Below are positions 23,635-35,775 of a DNA stretch of 64,000 nucleotides, piece after piece; the stretch's first letter is position 1, and each line of letters starts with the position of its first letter. The notes beneath the pieces are model-generated. The model searched no databases, was not told where the DNA came from, and saw nothing but the letters and a program-made list of their open reading frames with translations. The stretch is from Cheiracanthium punctorium (lineage: Eukaryota > Arthropoda > Arachnida > Araneae > Cheiracanthiidae): assembly GCA_038373885.1 (NCBI GenBank), contig JAWZYV010015836.1, positions 1,054,001-1,118,000 on the forward strand, given 5' to 3'. The translations under genes were made by a program, and so were the position numbers.

Positions 23635-25147
23635 TACACTGCTCAACGCAATTAAGGGATTTGCAGATTATGGGTGGATCTTGCGGCTGGGCAATTATTT
23701 AAATGATTGATATATAATTGACAGACGTGACAATCTATGCGAGAAAACAATATACATACGTAGCAGAAAATAATGGATTTTATTCAGCATTTCGGTACAA
23801 AAAGGGAAAAAAAGCAATTTGCAAATGTGAGAAAAAACGAATAAAATAGGGTTTTTCCTTGAAAAAAAATCTTTTGAATTGGTGATATGGTTTCCCCGGA
23901 CTGTCAACAACGTGAAACACCTTTCAGGCATGGACTCAATAAGGCTGTTAAAGAGCGGCAGGGGTATTCTGTCCCACTCCTGCAGAAGAGCTATTTACAG
24001 TTCTCGGAGTGTATGTGGGGGGTGGTAGGCGGCCAGAAAATTGTCTCCCGAGATTGTCCCAAACATGTTCTATTGTGTTCATGTCCGGATAATACGCTGT
24101 CCATTCCATTCGCACGATTCCTTCCCCGAAAAGGAAGTCCTCTACCAGGCTTGCACAATGCGGCCTGCAGTTGTCGTCCATTAGCATGAAGTTACCTCCA
24201 GTTGCTGTAACGTAAGGGACCACAAAAGGTCTGAGAATCTCATCGCCATATGGACGACCGGTCAGAGCTCCACTCCGAATGATGTGGATATTAGTACGCC
24301 CATCAATGGAGATACCAGCATACACCATCACTCCGCCACCGCCAAATCTGACATTTTCCAGAACGTACGCAGGGATGTTTCTAGTCCCACGTTCGCTCCA
24401 GATATGCCTATTATCAGGATGAACAGAAAAGCGGAACTCGTCAGAGAAAAGAATATTGAGCCATTCGTTTCTCGTCTAGTTGACATGCTGTGTTGCCAAT
24501 TTCCTACGGCCCCTGCAATGTATTGCAATTAACCTAACAAGTACCATCGGTCGGCAAGCATGCAGACTCCCAGCGTGGAGTCAGTTTACAAGCAGTTTGT
24601 GTTGAATGCTTGTGCCCGTAGCCGAATGAAGTTGCTGTTGAAGAAGAGTGGCATTCATATTTCGGTGTCTCCGAGCCGTCAGCGTTAAATGTCGATATTC
24701 ATTGGTCGTTGTTGAAAATCTACGACCTTGCCCTGGTCTTCATATTGCATTTCCAGTGACTGTGAATCACCCTTTGTGCAACTCCAATGGCTTCTTAGAC
24801 TTCGACTTGCGTTTGGCCCAATTCTGACCGACCAACAACTCTCCAAGATTCTGATTCACTTAAAATCCTTAGTCGATACACCGCACTCATCAAAACAAAG
24901 CAAAGCACTTATGGGATGTTGATCATTCTTTTCCTCATTATCTTTTATGAACCTGAAGGCCAAATTTCATTCGCTGCCACTAAAGCGTCGTTTTTGACGT
25001 CAAACTAAAAATTTACATACTCCGAAGTTTGAAAATGTGAAAAATTTGTTATTTTGGATGTCTTCTTCCATTTTCCGAAAAAATTTTCTCATATACCGTT
25101 GTTTTATATAGCATTTACATTATATTTTAATTTTTTGAGCAGTGTAT
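23635..25147 (-). mobile_element. Tc1-type transposon, minus strand
   Basis: The left end tacactgctcaacgcaatta and the reversed right end tacactgctcaaaaaattaa share a 12-bp TIR beginning with the TA target dinucleotide, then become diffuse. The 1.5-kb span between them contains a single degraded Tc1 transposase on the minus strand. Element length is in the usual 1.3-1.7 kb range for Tc1. Confidence 0.85.
23880..24890 (-). pseudogene. Tc1 transposase, DD34E, frameshifted
   Basis: Reading starts at ATG 24890 (MSAVYRLRILSE) through ELGQTQVEV, where a frameshift or stop leads to EAIGVAQRVIHSHWK (a helix-turn-helix-like segment). It continues with TTNEYRHLTLTARRHRNMNA and then WLNILFSDEFRFSVHPDN. 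The catalytic domain is largely intact from 24331 to 23990: first Asp in LFSDEF, second in LMDDNCRPH, Glu in PDMNTIEHVWDN, with 34 residues between the second Asp and the Glu. A further frameshift near 24000 precedes EWDRIPLPLFNSLIESMP. The enzyme would have cut and joined transposon ends at TA sites. With at least two frame breaks it cannot be functional. Confidence 0.88.
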
Positions 25148-26599
25148 ATATAATAAATTGTGGTATTAATAATTAGATAAGCTGATACAATTCGATAATT
25201 GTGTATTGTTTCTTCAAAACCCAGTATTTAATACATTAGATTTTAGTTTAAAAACTGTTAGAAAGAGGAAGAAATATATTAAATTATGGGCGTGTTTAAG
25301 CCCCTACTTTTTAAAATGAAATTGTATTCTATGTATCTATTATTCAGAAGATATATCTGAAGTTTTAAATGTAACATTACGGCAACATTTCAAATAGGTT
25401 TGTACCATATTTACTATTGCTTATATTTGAAATAACGCAAAATTGTTACGAATCTATAGAAATATTAAATTGCGTACACCTGTCTGAATAAAATAAAGGA
25501 GCAATCCGTTTAAAGTATACAAACATTTATAAGCAACATTATACAATATAAAAAAAGTAAACATCAAGTTTCGTTTAAAATTCTGCTGATATCAATTTTA
25601 TAATGAAACTCCTGATATTTTATAATTAATGGTTTACTTAATAAGGTTTACTTATAGTATATGTATATATACTCGGGTTAACAGGAAACCGAAAAATCAG
25701 AATATTAAGAAATTGAAAAAAGCATTCATGTATAATTATTATAAAGTGCTAATTGACGCCAAACGTCAAAACTGAAGCGAGGAGTGTATCATTTCAAAGG
25801 AGAAAATAATTTTCTGTGTCAAATGCTAATAACCCCTTTTTTAGCCTGGCTTTAATAAGAATGTGAATAAAAAGGCCTGATTATACATTACTGCTTGACG
25901 CAAGCACCCAAACGAATTAATCTTCCTCGTTCTACCGTGGACCCTACACGCAGAAACGGTGTGCGCGTGTGTGTGTGTGTGTGGGGGGGTATTCTACTCA
26001 CGTTCTTGCAAGGCATTAAAATGGTGATTGTAATTCGTTGCACTAAGTATTGGAAATATAGAGTCAGACTTGTTGTCTGGAAGGTTATTTAATTTATGTT
26101 TATAAAGATAAAAATTCACAAAAAAATGAAGTCGAAGAATAAGTGTTTTCTGAAATATTTCCGCTTTAAAATAAATCATTTTATTAACATATTTTATTTA
26201 TATTTTTAAAGCAAATTATTGGTCGAGATTTGTTAAGCGAGCCATAAGAGGCCTGAGACACACCAGCCACATTGCATTTCACTGTTTACCTACATTACAT
26301 TTCTACATTTCTGCTACATTGATTTTATATGTCTATTAAACAAGACGTGGAAAATATTGTGAGAGTATTTTCATTTATATTTTGGTAAATTTATGAGCGA
26401 TATTGTAAAATTCAGTAATGTTCTAATTTGACTACTTCTATGAAAATATTTTTTTACTGAAACCTTAAAAAAGTAGTAAAGAACAAATAACGAAATTATA
26501 AAGTGTACATAAAATAGGTATTTCTTAATTTTTGAAATTTTCGCTGTGTTTTTAATTAGTAAGGAAAATTTGGATGATCCAATTGCTTTACGATTAGAT
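25148..26599. other. AT-rich sequence; (GT)n and G run near 25960-25989
   Basis: No gene was found. A short gtgtgcgcgtgtgtgtgtgt tract followed by seven Gs lies at about 25960-25988; the 65-codon frame over it is incidental. Confidence 0.45.
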
Positions 26600-26613
26600 T
26601 AGGATAATTCTGC

Positions 26614-27050
26614 TTGCCAAAAGAGAGGGGGGGGGGAGGTGCGGTTCTACAAAATCCAAAAACGAGTGCAAGGCTCCACTTTATTAAGCTTGTGACATCA
26701 CTCACATATCAAGAGACTTTTAGAGATTTTGCCGCTCGAGCTTGTGATGGCAAGCCTTGGGCTATTCTCTCAACAAACCCAACTTTGGTTCTTGACCATC
26801 CGCGAACAGTTGTGGTTACTTCTTTTAGACTTTTGACGGCGCACGGCTGTCTACACAATCATTTATTTCGCATTGGACTAGCAGATTCGCTGGTGTGTGT
26901 TTTATGTGATAGTGGACGACCAATGACGGCAGAACATTTGAACGAGTCTGAAGCACTGACAGATTTTTGTTGTAGATTTCAGCGCTATTGGCGGGCTAGG
27001 AGTTTAATGGACTGACGGAATATGTAACTGGCATTTGACAAATAAATAAA
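26614..27050 (+). mobile_element. 5'-truncated non-LTR retrotransposon with 14-bp target duplication
   Basis: The insertion is flanked by taggataattctgc (26600-26613) and taggataattttgc (27051-27064), 13 of 14 bases matching. The 3' end is the A-rich aaataaataaa directly before the right copy. Only the last ~430 bp of the element is present, which is the usual outcome of incomplete target-primed reverse transcription. A poly-G run marks the 5' junction. Confidence 0.85.
26642..27015 (+). pseudogene. C-terminal fragment of a jockey-type non-LTR ORF2
   Basis: An open frame of about 124 codons ends at TGA 27013-27015. It reads VTSFRLLTAHGCLHNHLF, RIGLADSLVCVLCDSG and RPMTAEHLNESEAL, matching the region downstream of the RNase H domain in jockey-like elements common in spiders (family recall). 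The family's terminal C-x2-C...H...C zinc-binding motif is visible as CVLC and H, but the last cysteine has become serine (HLNES). There is no native start: upstream domains (endonuclease, reverse transcriptase) are missing. Confidence 0.8.
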
Positions 27051-27064
27051 TAGGATAATTTTGC

Positions 27065-27823
27065 CGCCTTCTATGGTTCACTTACCCCGGCTATTTTATT
27101 CCTAATTATAACAAAGTAAAGTGTAATGCCTAAAGGAAAGTAAAGTCCCCTTTACACTTTATATTGAATTCTACCTTAGAAGACATTGTATTAAAATTGA
27201 GAGAACGAAAGCTTTCAAGTCATTAAGAAATGATTAAGGGTACGTTAAAGTTATTTCATAAGCTGATGTTTCGAACAATTTATTACCCTACTTGCAGGAC
27301 TAGTGCAGAAGACCTTCACCCACCTATGAGAACAGAGGCTGAACGCCTTTTAAAGGTCTTCTCAACTAGTTGTGCTACTGAGGTATGAATTTCGTATTAA
27401 AATATACTGCTTGTCCAACAATGATCATATTAAACATTTTCGTTAAAACCATCTTTATTTATACATTTTAGGTTGCTACCTATATTAGTACAGCTATCGC
27501 TAAATGTTTACTTCAGTACTTTTATGAGCCTCGGATATGCAGTATTTAGTTCTAGATAAATTATCAATGCCTTCATTTCACATTTTTTCATGTAAATGTA
27601 CGTTTAAATGTTATTGAAATATTTTTCCTGATCAATACTTCGTGATATAAAATAAAACAAAACTCTAATGTAATTTTACTCAGATAGAATATATAGAATG
27701 TTTGAAAATTTATTTCTGCTATTGGATTTTTATTGAAAAAAAAGAATAACAATGTTGTAAATAGAAAACGGTTTTAGATAATTAAAAGATCCCCTCCCCC
27801 AAAAGATCACATATCTATATATA
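27065..27823. other. AT-rich sequence with no recognised gene
   Basis: No supported feature. Two related strings containing gtaaagt(g/c)...ccttta occur near 27115-27160, a short local inverted repeat. Confidence 0.4.
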
Positions 27824-27831
27824 TATACTTT

Positions 27832-27995
27832 CAGTGGCGTAAGCAAGGGGGGGTTGGAGGTTCAAACTCCCCTTGTCAAAAATTTTTAACAAAATGTCTA
27901 TAAATTTTCACTTTTGAGCTTAAATATTATGTATTTAAACACAAAGTTATGTCTATAAACATCCCCCCCTCGAAGGAAGTCTGCGTACGCCAATG
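27832..27995. mobile_element. Short hAT-like MITE (164 bp)
   Basis: The left end is cagtggcgtaagcaaggggg and the reversed right end is cattggcgtacgcagacttc, so the TIR is CANTGGCGTANGCA. The flanks tatacttt (27824-27831) and tatacctt (27996-28003) match in 7 of 8 bases, fitting an aged 8-bp duplication. Poly-G and poly-C tracts sit inside each end. Confidence 0.75.
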
Positions 27996-28290
27996 TATAC
28001 CTTTATACACTTGCCAGCCTATTTAAAAGTAGGTTTGATTTTTATTCATTATTTTATTCGTCATTTTATCCATATTCAGAAAGACAACAGTTAGGAGATT
28101 GCGTGAAAAATATATTTACGCTTTTATCTCTCTTACAACAGGTACAATACTAAATTAAAAGCAAATTATGTTATTTTAATGTCCAACTTACCTTATCTTA
28201 CCCTATTCATTTTTTTTTAATGTTCCTCTTATAAATCGTTAGTAAAAGTAAATACTTGCATTGCATTTAATAATGAAATTGCAAATATTT

Positions 28291-28377
28291 CAATATTTTG
28301 TATATTGGCAGTTATATATTGGCCAATATTTTATATATTGGTAGTTATAAATTGACCAATATTTTATATATCAGTTA
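28291..28377. repeat. Tandem repeat, about 33 bp x 2.6
   Basis: Units begin caatatttt(g/a)tatattgg and repeat at 28291, 28324 and 28357, the last one partial. Confidence 0.75.
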
Positions 28378-29459
28378 TGCTGCTGCAATTTCTATGGTGG
28401 CCATCACGCTATGAACTGCGCGTATGATCCTGGGATCCAACCACGGAATAGACTTTGTCGTTAATTTCTTCAGACCTTTTTGTACTAGGCAACATTGCTG
28501 CCTACTAGGCATCAACATAAACATATAGCCATACCTAAATTAAAATGAAATAATTCTTCATTTTATATTGCAAGAATGTTGCCAGTGATACCTACATGCA
28601 TATATGAGTTACGTTCTAACAGCATAAATAATATATTATTTGATAAACTGTTCTGCTCTATTTAATAATGCATTCATGTAAGATAAAGTAATTTCACATA
28701 ATCTAGTATAATGGCATTTGCAACTACTAAAAAATGAAAGTTTCATGATGATGTACGTCCTTCTTAAAACACTATTCAAGTGTTTTACACAATTACTTTT
28801 GGGATTTACTTGATCAGGGCTTTTAGTTGATTACTTTATTTTTCCACATTACCTGAAAAATTCAATAATACCTAATAAATTCAATTAAAGAAACATATAT
28901 TGATTAATAGACATATTGATGTAACGACACTTTCTTTTCGTAGCATCTAATGAAGGTCAACGGATTTCTTTTTTTTTTCAGAAAACGTGAATGCATTATT
29001 TCATACCTAAAAATTAGATATGTTATAAAAAATCTTTTATAGAACTACGAAAACGTAGATGCCGACTACCTACTTTTGATAAAAATGAAGTGCACTGTAT
29101 TTTAAGGAAGACTAATTTTTTTTAGTAAATAAACTAATAGCACTGAAGTTAAATGCATAAATAAATAAAGAACATTGTTAAAAAACACACATAAATATCA
29201 ATTAAACAGTATAGATCATTTTGGCAGTACAAAAGGTCCTCTATTTTTCTTTGCAAAAAGATCCTATTGTACACAAGCATAAAGCAAGTACTATTTAAAT
29301 TTATATTTATGAGTATATTTTAAATAGTTCTTTGCTGTTAATTTGTGATATATTGCACAGCACGTACAAAAGCTATGGCAGAATATTTCCCTTTAATAAA
29401 ATACAAATGAAAATTAAACATAAAATAATCAATACAACTTGAAAATAAAACTACTAGGA

Positions 29460-30035
29460 ATTATTAGTATAATTGCGAATTTCTAGGTTATTCTAAACCT
29501 TATCGAAATTCCTGATTAATCGGGAATTTTCCGGAGCTGGCTTTCTCCGGAATTTTCTCACGTTATCGGCACAAGGTGTATAAAAGTGCAGAAAACAGAC
29601 CATCAGACAGTTTAGTAAGTGCTGGTAGCCAGTTCACTGCATTCTGCTGACTGAGTAGGGCTCTGCGTTCTGTGCTTTGAAAGCGATATTTTGCTTGTTT
29701 TGAGAAGCTGGATTGTGCATGCTATGTGTGAATTCTTCGGTGTTCCTTGAGAATTTCCACTAAATTTCAGCCTCTGGAAGTATTTTTTTGTGTGTGTCTT
29801 AAATACAGCTTCTTAGAAAGCTTCTGTGATAAACTGCCTATTTAAAGCAAGTTGCTGGCTGTTAATGTTTGTGAATTTCGTACAGTAGATTGTTCAAAGA
29901 AGTTCTAGAAGGGAAAAAAAATGTGTTCCATTCTGAAAAGTGGATTGTTACTTGAACTTTAACATACTCATTACTTCTAAACGACGAATCCAAGAACTAA
30001 ACGGAGTTTTCTGTAACAGTATACAACGTATTACA
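29460..30035. other. Segment present only in unit 1, related to 32220-32720
   Basis: This stretch interrupts the alignment of unit 1 with units 2 and 3. It is itself similar to a downstream part of unit 1. Shared strings include cactgcatt..., gctctgcgtt (29659 and 32475), tggaagtatttt (29777 and 32614), cttctgtgat/cctctgtgat and tgtgaatttc (29870 and 32696). It therefore looks like an internal duplication rather than a foreign insertion. It bears promoter-like motifs. Confidence 0.5.
29522..29610 (+). promoter_or_regulatory. TATA/initiator-like core with two kappaB-like half sites
   Basis: gggaattttcc at 29522-29532 matches the NF-kappaB/Dorsal consensus. A partial second site, ccggaattttc, lies at 29547-29557, and ccggag/ctccgg forms an inverted pair between them. 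TATAAAAG follows at 29579-29586 and an initiator-like atcagaca at 29602-29609, at roughly promoter spacing. No open frame follows, so a transcript, if any, would be non-coding or spliced to exons I cannot recognise. Confidence 0.35.
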
Positions 30036-30439
30036 AACAACTGAATATAAATTTTGACTGTTTATAAATTAAATTTTATCGGAGAGTTCTTTCAATTATA
30101 TTTTTCTTCCCTTTGTAACAGACGTCAATTTAATTCTTCATTTGTATGAGAATTTTCGTTGCAATTCACTTAAGCCAGAAATATCCAAATTTTTGTAATT
30201 AAAAACGAACTAAAAATATACATATGCAATGCACGTAACGCTTTTCTTCCTATTTTCCAATATCTAACTGTCAAGAGCAAGATACCTTAATTATTCACCT
30301 GACACAATCACCAATAACGATAAAACAAAGAAATTGTGCATTTAAATTCTTAATTTAACTATATTTCTCTTGCATATGCTTTATTGTTTTTAATTTAGCT
30401 ATTCAAAATCCCTCTATTGCTTTTTTCTTCCTTTCCCCT

Positions 30440-30905
30440 TCATAACTCAACATTTGTTCTTGAAACACTGCTAAAATTTACCGCCGTCTTTTGCACGCTC
30501 CAGGAAGCCTATTGCATTGAAGGTAACTTTTGTTTTTGAAAAGGGCTTGCTTCTATGCATATAACACAATAGGAGCCCTTTAACGTTATTTTGAAAGACA
30601 ATTTGTGAAAACAGTTACAAAATGGCTCATTGACTACGCATGGCTTGGTCGAAGGATATATTCTTTGTGGAGTGGGAGGGGATAAGTTTTGTACATGATT
30701 TATTGTTGAAGAGCAAAATTGTTGATGCACACACATAAAGTATATTTTACTTTTACAAACTTTTCGTTCGTTCTGTATAATGGTCGCTCGAAACACATGC
30801 CACTGACGTAAAGGCGCATAAAGTAATTTTCGAATGTTACTTCCGGAAAAGTGATTTCACCGAATTTTATTATTCCTAGAATATTTTATGGAAATAGAGG
30901 AAAGC
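30440..30905. repeat. Conserved block of the triplicated unit, copy 1
   Basis: This is the best-preserved part of the unit. It contains ttgttcttgaaacac, ttaaaatttaccgccgtctt, ttgcacgct, gcttctatgca, aatggctca, tgatttattgttgaagag, a TGACGTAAAGGC site at 30804-30815, and agtgatttcaccgaatttta. The frame that is open in copy 3 is broken by several stops here. Confidence 0.7.
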
Positions 30906-33900
30906 TAGAGGTGCTAGTTTGAATATCTTGAACTGAATTGCGTTTCTGCTTTCGTTTTTTATTTACCCTGAAACATAGAAAAGAAGAAGAAATAAGATTT
31001 TAATTCGAAAGCAAAAAATACATCATACATTGTTAAAATTAGAAACATGCAATGAGAAATTTTTTCCAGTTTTAATCTTTTAACAAAAGTTATATTCAGT
31101 GTTATTCACTTATTATATTGTAATTTATCTAATTTCCTATTTTTTTCCTTTATCTAATTTTCTTTTTGATTTCCATCAGGGAGAAGTTATACATTGCATT
31201 ATTCAAATGTTGGATTTCAACACATTTTATGCAACTAAGTCCAGTGCACGTAGTTTGTGAAAAATTCCTCAACCTGCATTGCAAAAAGTGTGTTAAAAAA
31301 GAAAAAGTAAGCAAACCAAGAAGTTGCCAGTCTTCAAAAGGAAAAATAACCAAGCACAGATAACAAAAGTTTAAATAGGGAGGGTAAGGGCAGTAGAAGA
31401 AAGTGGCACATACAGAAGAGGACATTTAGAAATGAAGTGAAATGAATAAAAATACGAAGTAAACAAACAAAAAAATTTAAAAAAGAAATCTTTAATAAGA
31501 GTGGAACATTGAAAGAACCCCTGTCTTGTACCCCTGATACTCTTTTTTTCGGTACAATCTAATTTATGCAGGAAATATAAATCCGTTTTTATTCCTACTA
31601 TCTCGAAGGGCATTCTTTTATATACATATAAGGTATAAATCATAATAACTCGGCTGTTTGAGCCTCGTCAGGGGGAGACCCCCCTGAACCCCCCCTAATT
31701 TTTTAGTTTCATTATTGCCATATGAAAACGATATTAATTGACTATGTCATTTTATCTCTCACCCTTCGTGTATTTCGTCTGGTAACCCTATGTTGAATTT
31801 TTTATGATTGTAACCTATTTATAGAAAAGTACATGTGGAGCATATTCTACAGCTTATTAAATATTGTAACAATAGATTAAAGCTGCTGTGAACTAATAGT
31901 ACTTAAATATATGTAAAATTATGTCACGTACTTTTATGTCGCATTTTTGGGACACATTTTCGGACAATTTTCAATAAAGGGGTCGAGTATCATGACATAT
32001 TCATGACATAGTCATGAATACTATCATGAATTTTTCGAATCATCTGCTTTCCTTGGGATTATTTTAATATACATTTCATATTTTACGCGTCAAATGATTA
32101 ATAAAATTTGCAATTCGTTTCATGCAAATCGTTTAACTAGAGAGCGATCTAGGGACCTTAATTTTCACATAGGATAATATTGGGTTTTACGGTTTCTTGC
32201 TAAATATTGGGAATATCATTGTAATGAGTGCAGCCTTGGGAACTTACTTTTGGCTCAAAATATGGCGATATTTAAACAAAACGTCGAAAATTTTGGCGAC
32301 ATTTGGTGCGATTTCATAAATGGAGGCTGTGAGTTTGTTCTCTCGCATATCATTTTTTAAACGTAAATAATTGTCTGGAAACTGCTCAAAATTGAATAAA
32401 AACGCTTATGTCTTGTCCAAGCAATTAGCTTTGAAACGTCTCCTGAAAAATGCACTGCATTGAGGGCCGTATCGCTCTGCGTTGTTTTGATACGAGAAGC
32501 TGTACTGTTCGCGTTTTTTTTAAAGTTTATTCTGAAAGCTATTTGTTATTTTTTTTGTATTTTGCGGAGCTGTTAAAGATTATTCCCCAGAACTGAACTG
32601 ATCTTTTATCCTATGGAAGTATTTTATATTATGCGAAATACAGTATTCGAGGAAACCTCTGTGATCAGCTGAGTGTTTTAAGTAGCGTTATCGCTTGTGA
32701 ATTTCCGTGAATTGTTCATAACAGATTGTGAAATCTTTAGAACCTATAAAGTTCGCATTTCGTACTGTTGGTTCGCACCAATTACTTCAACTTTCCACAT
32801 ACACTTAAATTTAAAGCTTACGAACCTGATAAATAAGCAGAGTTTCTGCAACAACACTACACTTAATAATTATTTCTACATTCTTTTATAAAAAAAACCA
32901 AGTGTAAGAATTCCATTATTAAGTTACAAGAAAGACAAAAGATATACCTGGGTTGTACTAGTCTAAAACAAAACTTTAACCACCATTATTCCAAAAGAAT
33001 GAAAAACTGATGTTAAGGAAATAGTAAAATCCCCACTGTGAGGTCGATCTGCTTGAAAAAATTTTATGCCTTCGTAAAAATAAAATACAGAAAAAATCTG
33101 TATTACTTTGAAAATCAGAAAATTCATTCGTTCTCTGATTTCATGCTATTTTTCGTAATTTTCGCTCCCCTCAATATTCAGAGTTATCACGATAAAAAAA
33201 AGTGAGATATCTCTAGTGAGAATTTGATGCCTCGATTTAAAAAATGTGTTTGCTACTATATTCAGCATGAATGAAGTGGAAATAAAGTGAAAATTACGTC
33301 TCGTGCAAAATAATTTCGTTGCTTTTATAATATCAGATTAAGTGGAATACCGTTTTGAGAATATCAAGTCTGAATACTCACATGTTTTACGAGACCAATA
33401 AATAAACCATTGATTAATACGCTAAATTTGTATTTCAATGATTTTTCTTGAACAATGGAGAAGGATTATAGTTTGAGGAAGAGGATCAAAATTTTCTGAA
33501 ACTGTTTTTAAGTTAAAAGTGAGACTAAAATTGTGTCATCAAAAAAGTACACTTTGTTTGCATGGCATAAGCAAATCTCTTAATATTTCCTAGCTTTCCG
33601 CAGAGAGTATGCAAATGTTTTCATTAATCGGAGAGAGAGATAACCCAATTGCCAAACATATCAACTTTCACAGCAACAACAGTTTTGAAACATGTACAAA
33701 CTTCTGTTTTTGTTATACTCAAACAGGATGACAATTACCGAAATAATTTCGTGACGATTTTGATGTTTCCTGCTAATGCAAGAGAAAAAACGAGGTAGTT
33801 TTTCATGATTATGAAAAATAAATACTATCTAAATATATCTGCGTTATTTTAGAAATCTTAAAAATCCATCAATTTCTTTACTTATCAACCATTTTAAATA

Positions 33901-35317
33901 ATATTTACCTCCTTCATATTTTCTAGAGTGAAAAAAAAAGTTTATCACTTCAGTAATAAATGTAAGCCTCGCAGGTGATATTGACGTCATATTGATGTCA
34001 CTCTTATTGAGCTTTGAAGGGGAAAATGTGAGGGAAACCTCCTAAGTAGTTAATATGCGTTTGCTTAATGTAAAGGTATTTCAAAAATTTAGTATGAATG
34101 AAATTTATAAATTTTATAAATGGAAGTTTTATGCTGATATACGTTATTCCTATGAAATCATATACACATTTTACACTTTCACTGCAATTAACTGATTTCT
34201 CGAACAAGGCTTTTAGTAGATTCCCTTCTTTTGTTGTTTAAATGCATACAGAATATTTTAGTCTATCTGAAAAACATAACATATGTATTTATTAATAGCT
34301 ATCCATTGCTGAAATATTTTTGAAATAAAAGAATAAATTATTTTCGTGTTTTTTAAGAGTTTAACTCTACAATACTTTTTACCTAATAAATAGAGAATGT
34401 AATTTTAAAAAATCCAATCGAACTAATAAAATATAAATCCACTCTATGTAGTCGTTTTATATAAAGGCAAGTGTACAGTAATTCAAAGAAGATAAACATT
34501 CATAAATAACATTGACAAGAACATTACTAACACTGAGGTTAAAAGGTTGAAATAATGAAAGCATAGAAACATAATAAAAGAACAGATATATATATAAAAT
34601 TAAACAGTACGGATCGTTTTGGCGGTACAAATCGTCTACTCTTTTTTTGCTGTAAGAAGTTCTTCTTTCACGCAAGTTGCAAGTAAGAACTGTGAAATTA
34701 TTTTAATATATATATTTTTTATTTATGGTTGATTTATTTTATAGTTCTTTATGTTTAACACGTTGCATAGAATAAAACATTATTCATTGAATCGTTTCTT
34801 TCAAAAAAGGAAAATTTTGGAACAACAGCAACAAAAAATATTAGAATTTGAAAATGAACTTACTTGAAATTCTTGGCGTTCTCCGTATATAAACAACTAA
34901 CATATTTTTTTATGGTACATAAATTAACTTTTAAAGTGGAGTTTTTTTAAATTATATTTTTTGTTTCGTTTGTAACATACATCAGATTTTATTCCACCAA
35001 TTTAAATATGCACTTGTCTGAGAAGTTTGAATTTCGTGATAGTTCCCTTCAATTACAAAAAAAAACTCATTTATGTAACTACAAACGAATTAAATACCTA
35101 AGTATGGATGTAACGTACGTTTTGTGGTTTCCCGATATCCCATTGTCAAACGCAAGATACCTTAAATACTTGCCTGATGCAATGAGGCTACAACAAACTA
35201 TGCATTTGAAATCTTAATTAAAGCATATTTATATTTCTACTCTTTATCGTTTTTAATTTAGCTTCTCCAAATCCCTCTACTACTTTTCTATTTTTGTTTA
35301 CCTTCTGCACAAGTTTC

Positions 35318-35775
35318 ATAATTCAACATTTGTTCTTGAAACACCGTTAAAATTTACCGCCGTCTTTTGCACGCTCAAAGAAGCATATTGTATTGAAGGT
35401 AACTTTAGTTTTCGAAAAGGGCTTGCTTCTATGCAAACAACACAATAGACGGTCCTTTTACGTTATTTTGAAAGCCCAATTTTTGAAAACCAGTTACAAA
35501 ATGGCTCACTGACTGCACGTGGTATCATTGAAGGGTATATTCTTTGTGGAGGGGGAGGAGATGAGTTTTGTACATGATTCATTGTTGAAGAGATCAATTG
35601 TTGATGCATAAAGTATATTTTACTTTTACACACTTTTCATCTGCTCTGTGGAATGGCGCTCGGAATAGATGATGCTGACGTAAAAGCACATGAAGGAATT
35701 TTCCGGTGTAACTTTTGGAGAAGTGATTTCTCCGAATTTTATTATTCGTGGATTATTTTATTGAAATAGAGGAAA
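35318..35775. repeat. Conserved block of the triplicated unit, copy 2
   Basis: Same landmarks as copies 1 and 3, including taccgccgtcttttgcacgc at 35355-35374, gcttgcttctatgcaaacaa, tgctctgtggaatggcgctc and a TGACGTAAAAGC site at 35676-35687. No long frame is maintained. Confidence 0.7.

Larger units (their letters stand above)
28660..34045. repeat. Unit 1 of a head-to-tail segmental triplication
   Basis: Ordered landmarks shared with units 2 and 3 are: ataatgcatt near 28668; ttttagttgattac near 28826; cagtatagatcattttggca near 29208; gcaagataccttaatta near 30280; the conserved block at 30440-30905; gtaagcaaaccaag near 31307; acgcgtcaaatgatta near 32086; and gatattgacgtca near 33977. The next unit begins directly after the last landmark. 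Relative to unit 2 it carries ~575 extra bp at about 29460-30035. No intact gene was found in the unit. Confidence 0.75.

Noticed and set aside
31640..31710. GC-rich segment cagggggagacccccctgaa resembling a MITE end
   Set aside because: No matching second terminus or target duplication could be found, so it is not listed as an element.
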